A DNA stretch of 6,918 nt from assembly GCA_001771235.1 (NCBI GenBank), contig METF01000174.1, positions 1-6,918 of the forward strand, given 5' to 3'. Under the pieces are notes generated by a model. It was not told the origin of the DNA. It did not search any database and saw only the letters and a program-made list of their open reading frames with translations. The position numbers and the translations under genes were made by a program. Positions 6,349-6,918 of this stretch are shown in pieces (the stretch's first letter is position 1; every line of letters starts with the position of its first letter). The DNA comes from Candidatus Zhuqueibacterota bacterium RBG_16_48_16 (GTDB lineage Bacteria > Zhuqueibacterota > Zhuqueibacteria > Residuimicrobiales > Sediminimicrobiaceae).

Positions 6349-6357
6349 CACCTCCTT
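6349..6357 (-). promoter_or_regulatory. Near-ideal Shine-Dalgarno of the T9SS cargo gene
   Basis: On the minus strand AAGGAGGTG is a full anti-Shine-Dalgarno match, with the GGAGG core 7 nt ahead of the ATG at 6343. It is the strongest ribosome binding site in the window and fixes the start. Confidence 0.8.
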
Positions 6358-6418
6358 CTTTTGTTATTGATGCCTTAAAAAACCTGTTGAATTATGGTTA
6401 ATCCCACCTCTTTTTTCA

Positions 6419-6447
6419 ATGATTCACCTTTTGTAACAGATTTTCAA
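6419..6447 (-). promoter_or_regulatory. Candidate promoter for the T9SS cargo gene
   Basis: On the minus strand TTGAAA (6442-6447, five of six) is followed after 17 nt by AATCAT (6419-6424, four of six). It would give a leader of about 70 nt. The surrounding DNA is very AT-rich, so this is only the best of several weak options. Confidence 0.25.
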
Positions 6448-6567
6448 ACAATACGATCAAACGATAAAAAGAAGGTTTCTCAGAGTTAAAATATGAAAAA
6501 AAATAGAAAGAAACCAAAATAAAATTATCTCAATTTAAAATATACTGCTGCATTTCTACATAAGAAT

Positions 6568-6624
6568 TCATCGCAATATGGCTTCTTCAAAAAAGGCGAT
6601 GATTTTCTCGGCATCGTTCAACAT
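6568..6624 (-). CDS. Possible 18-residue small protein (doubtful)
   Basis: On the minus strand GGAGG (6635-6639) lies 10 nt before an ATG at 6624 that opens the frame MLNDAEKIIAFFEEAILR and stops at TGA 6568-6570. The peptide could form an amphipathic helix with acidic and hydrophobic faces. A TTGACA box stands upstream. Nothing homologous is recognised. It could be a genuine small protein, a leader peptide, the remnant of a longer gene, or chance; another stop-free frame covers the same DNA on the + strand. Confidence 0.2.
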   Translation of the reverse strand: MLNDAEKIIAFFEEAILR

Positions 6625-6664
6625 TTTTCACATTCCTCCGGTATTACTACAGATAACAACTATT

Positions 6665-6694
6665 ATTTGAATGTCGAAAACAGATCGATGTCAA
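6665..6694 (-). promoter_or_regulatory. Promoter-like site upstream of the 18-codon ORF
   Basis: On the minus strand a perfect TTGACA (6689-6694) is followed after 18 nt by TCAAAT (6665-6670, four of six). It would start transcription about 30 nt upstream of the ATG at 6624 and could also feed the T9SS cargo gene. Unproven. Confidence 0.25.
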
Positions 6695-6730
6695 GATCGG
6701 CTAATGTTAACGTCCGGATTCAACTCGACC

Positions 6731-6759
6731 AATGGGGTACAATGATGTACCCCATTTTT
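6731..6759 (+). terminator. Terminator-like hairpin
   Basis: AATGGGGTAC (6731-6740) is the exact reverse complement of GTACCCCATT (6747-6756), with a 6-nt loop and a T-run at 6755-6759. This is a good intrinsic terminator for a + strand transcript, yet no certain + gene precedes it; it may end an unrecognised small RNA or a decayed gene, or block read-through toward 6825. Confidence 0.5.
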
Positions 6760-6824
6760 ACTACTCTCCCGATCTCTTAAAAAGAAGCAAAATCGAAACA
6801 CCAAAGGGGAAAGATAGTTGCGGG

Positions 6825-6918
6825 ATGATAAAAAGCTCCGATGAAAATATTCTTCTTAATACATCATTAAGGACTCGTGTGGGCATCTGCACATCGCTGG
6901 CTTGTCGCGCACCGATAA
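6825..6918 (+). CDS. Possible 5' end of a gene running off the right edge (doubtful)
   Basis: An ATG at 6825 opens a frame without stops to the window end (31 codons: MIKSSDENILLN ... TRVGICTSLACRAPI). A purine-rich AAAGGGGA (6803-6810) lies 14 nt upstream, rather far for a ribosome binding site. The minus strand is also open from the edge down to a TAA at 6856-6858 (20 codons, ending HESLMMY), so the direction of any real gene here cannot be decided. No family recognised. Confidence 0.2.
   Translation, partial: MIKSSDENILLNTSLRTRVGICTSLACRAPI

Larger units (their letters stand above)
6344..6918. other. 575-nt AT-rich right-hand region without a certain gene
   Basis: This stretch carries the upstream signals of the T9SS cargo gene, a stop-free + strand run at 6523-6780 with no good start, a doubtful 18-codon minus ORF (6568-6624) with a promoter-like site behind it, a terminator-like hairpin (6731-6759), and an ATG-led frame open to the right edge (6825-6918). 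Base composition turns less AT-rich after about 6880, as if a gene begins or ends there. No RNA gene is recognised. Confidence 0.6.

Overview
The window looks like an accessory-poor chromosomal stretch from an uncultured or little-studied bacterium of the FCB superphylum (Ignavibacteria / Calditrichota / candidate KSB1-like). The main pointers are a secreted protein ending in a type IX secretion (T9SS) sorting domain with the motif NYPNPFNPATTI, a DUF5916-type outer-membrane protein with a CBM9-like N-terminus, and gene gaps filled with palindromic repeats of the kind common in these lineages. Taxonomy is inferred from family distribution only.

Layout. 2-313 (+): the C-terminal end of a ParA-like ATPase whose start lies outside the window. 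314-580: a gap with a hairpin repeat and a short heptamer tandem repeat. 581-1912 (+) amtB and 1924-2268 (+) glnK: an ammonium channel and its PII regulator, 11 nt apart, clearly one operon. 2269-2880: a 612-nt repeat-rich gap with an inverted copy of the first hairpin, a nested palindromic element carrying a likely smaller insertion, a candidate promoter and a 15-bp perfect hairpin. 2881-5208 (+): an exported 775-residue CBM9-like/DUF5916 protein. 5246-6343 (-): a 365-residue secreted CBM9-like protein with a T9SS C-terminal domain, convergent with the previous gene and sharing a strong bidirectional terminator with it (5187-5227). 6344-6918: mostly AT-rich DNA with promoter-like sites, a terminator-like hairpin, a doubtful 18-codon ORF and a possible gene start running off the right edge.

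How the genes may work together. AmtB and GlnK form the standard ammonium uptake and sensing pair: GlnK reads ATP/ADP and 2-oxoglutarate and plugs AmtB when nitrogen is plentiful. This GlnK lacks the usual uridylylated tyrosine of the T-loop, so control by nucleotide/2-oxoglutarate binding alone is more likely. The two exported proteins downstream both carry a CBM9-like fold, one on a predicted outer-membrane barrel and one on a T9SS cargo, which suggests cell-surface glycan handling, but neither has an identifiable catalytic site here. I see no defence system, mobile-element transposase, CRISPR array, rRNA or tRNA. The most unusual content is in the intergenic repeats and in details of GlnK and of the DUF5916 C-terminus.
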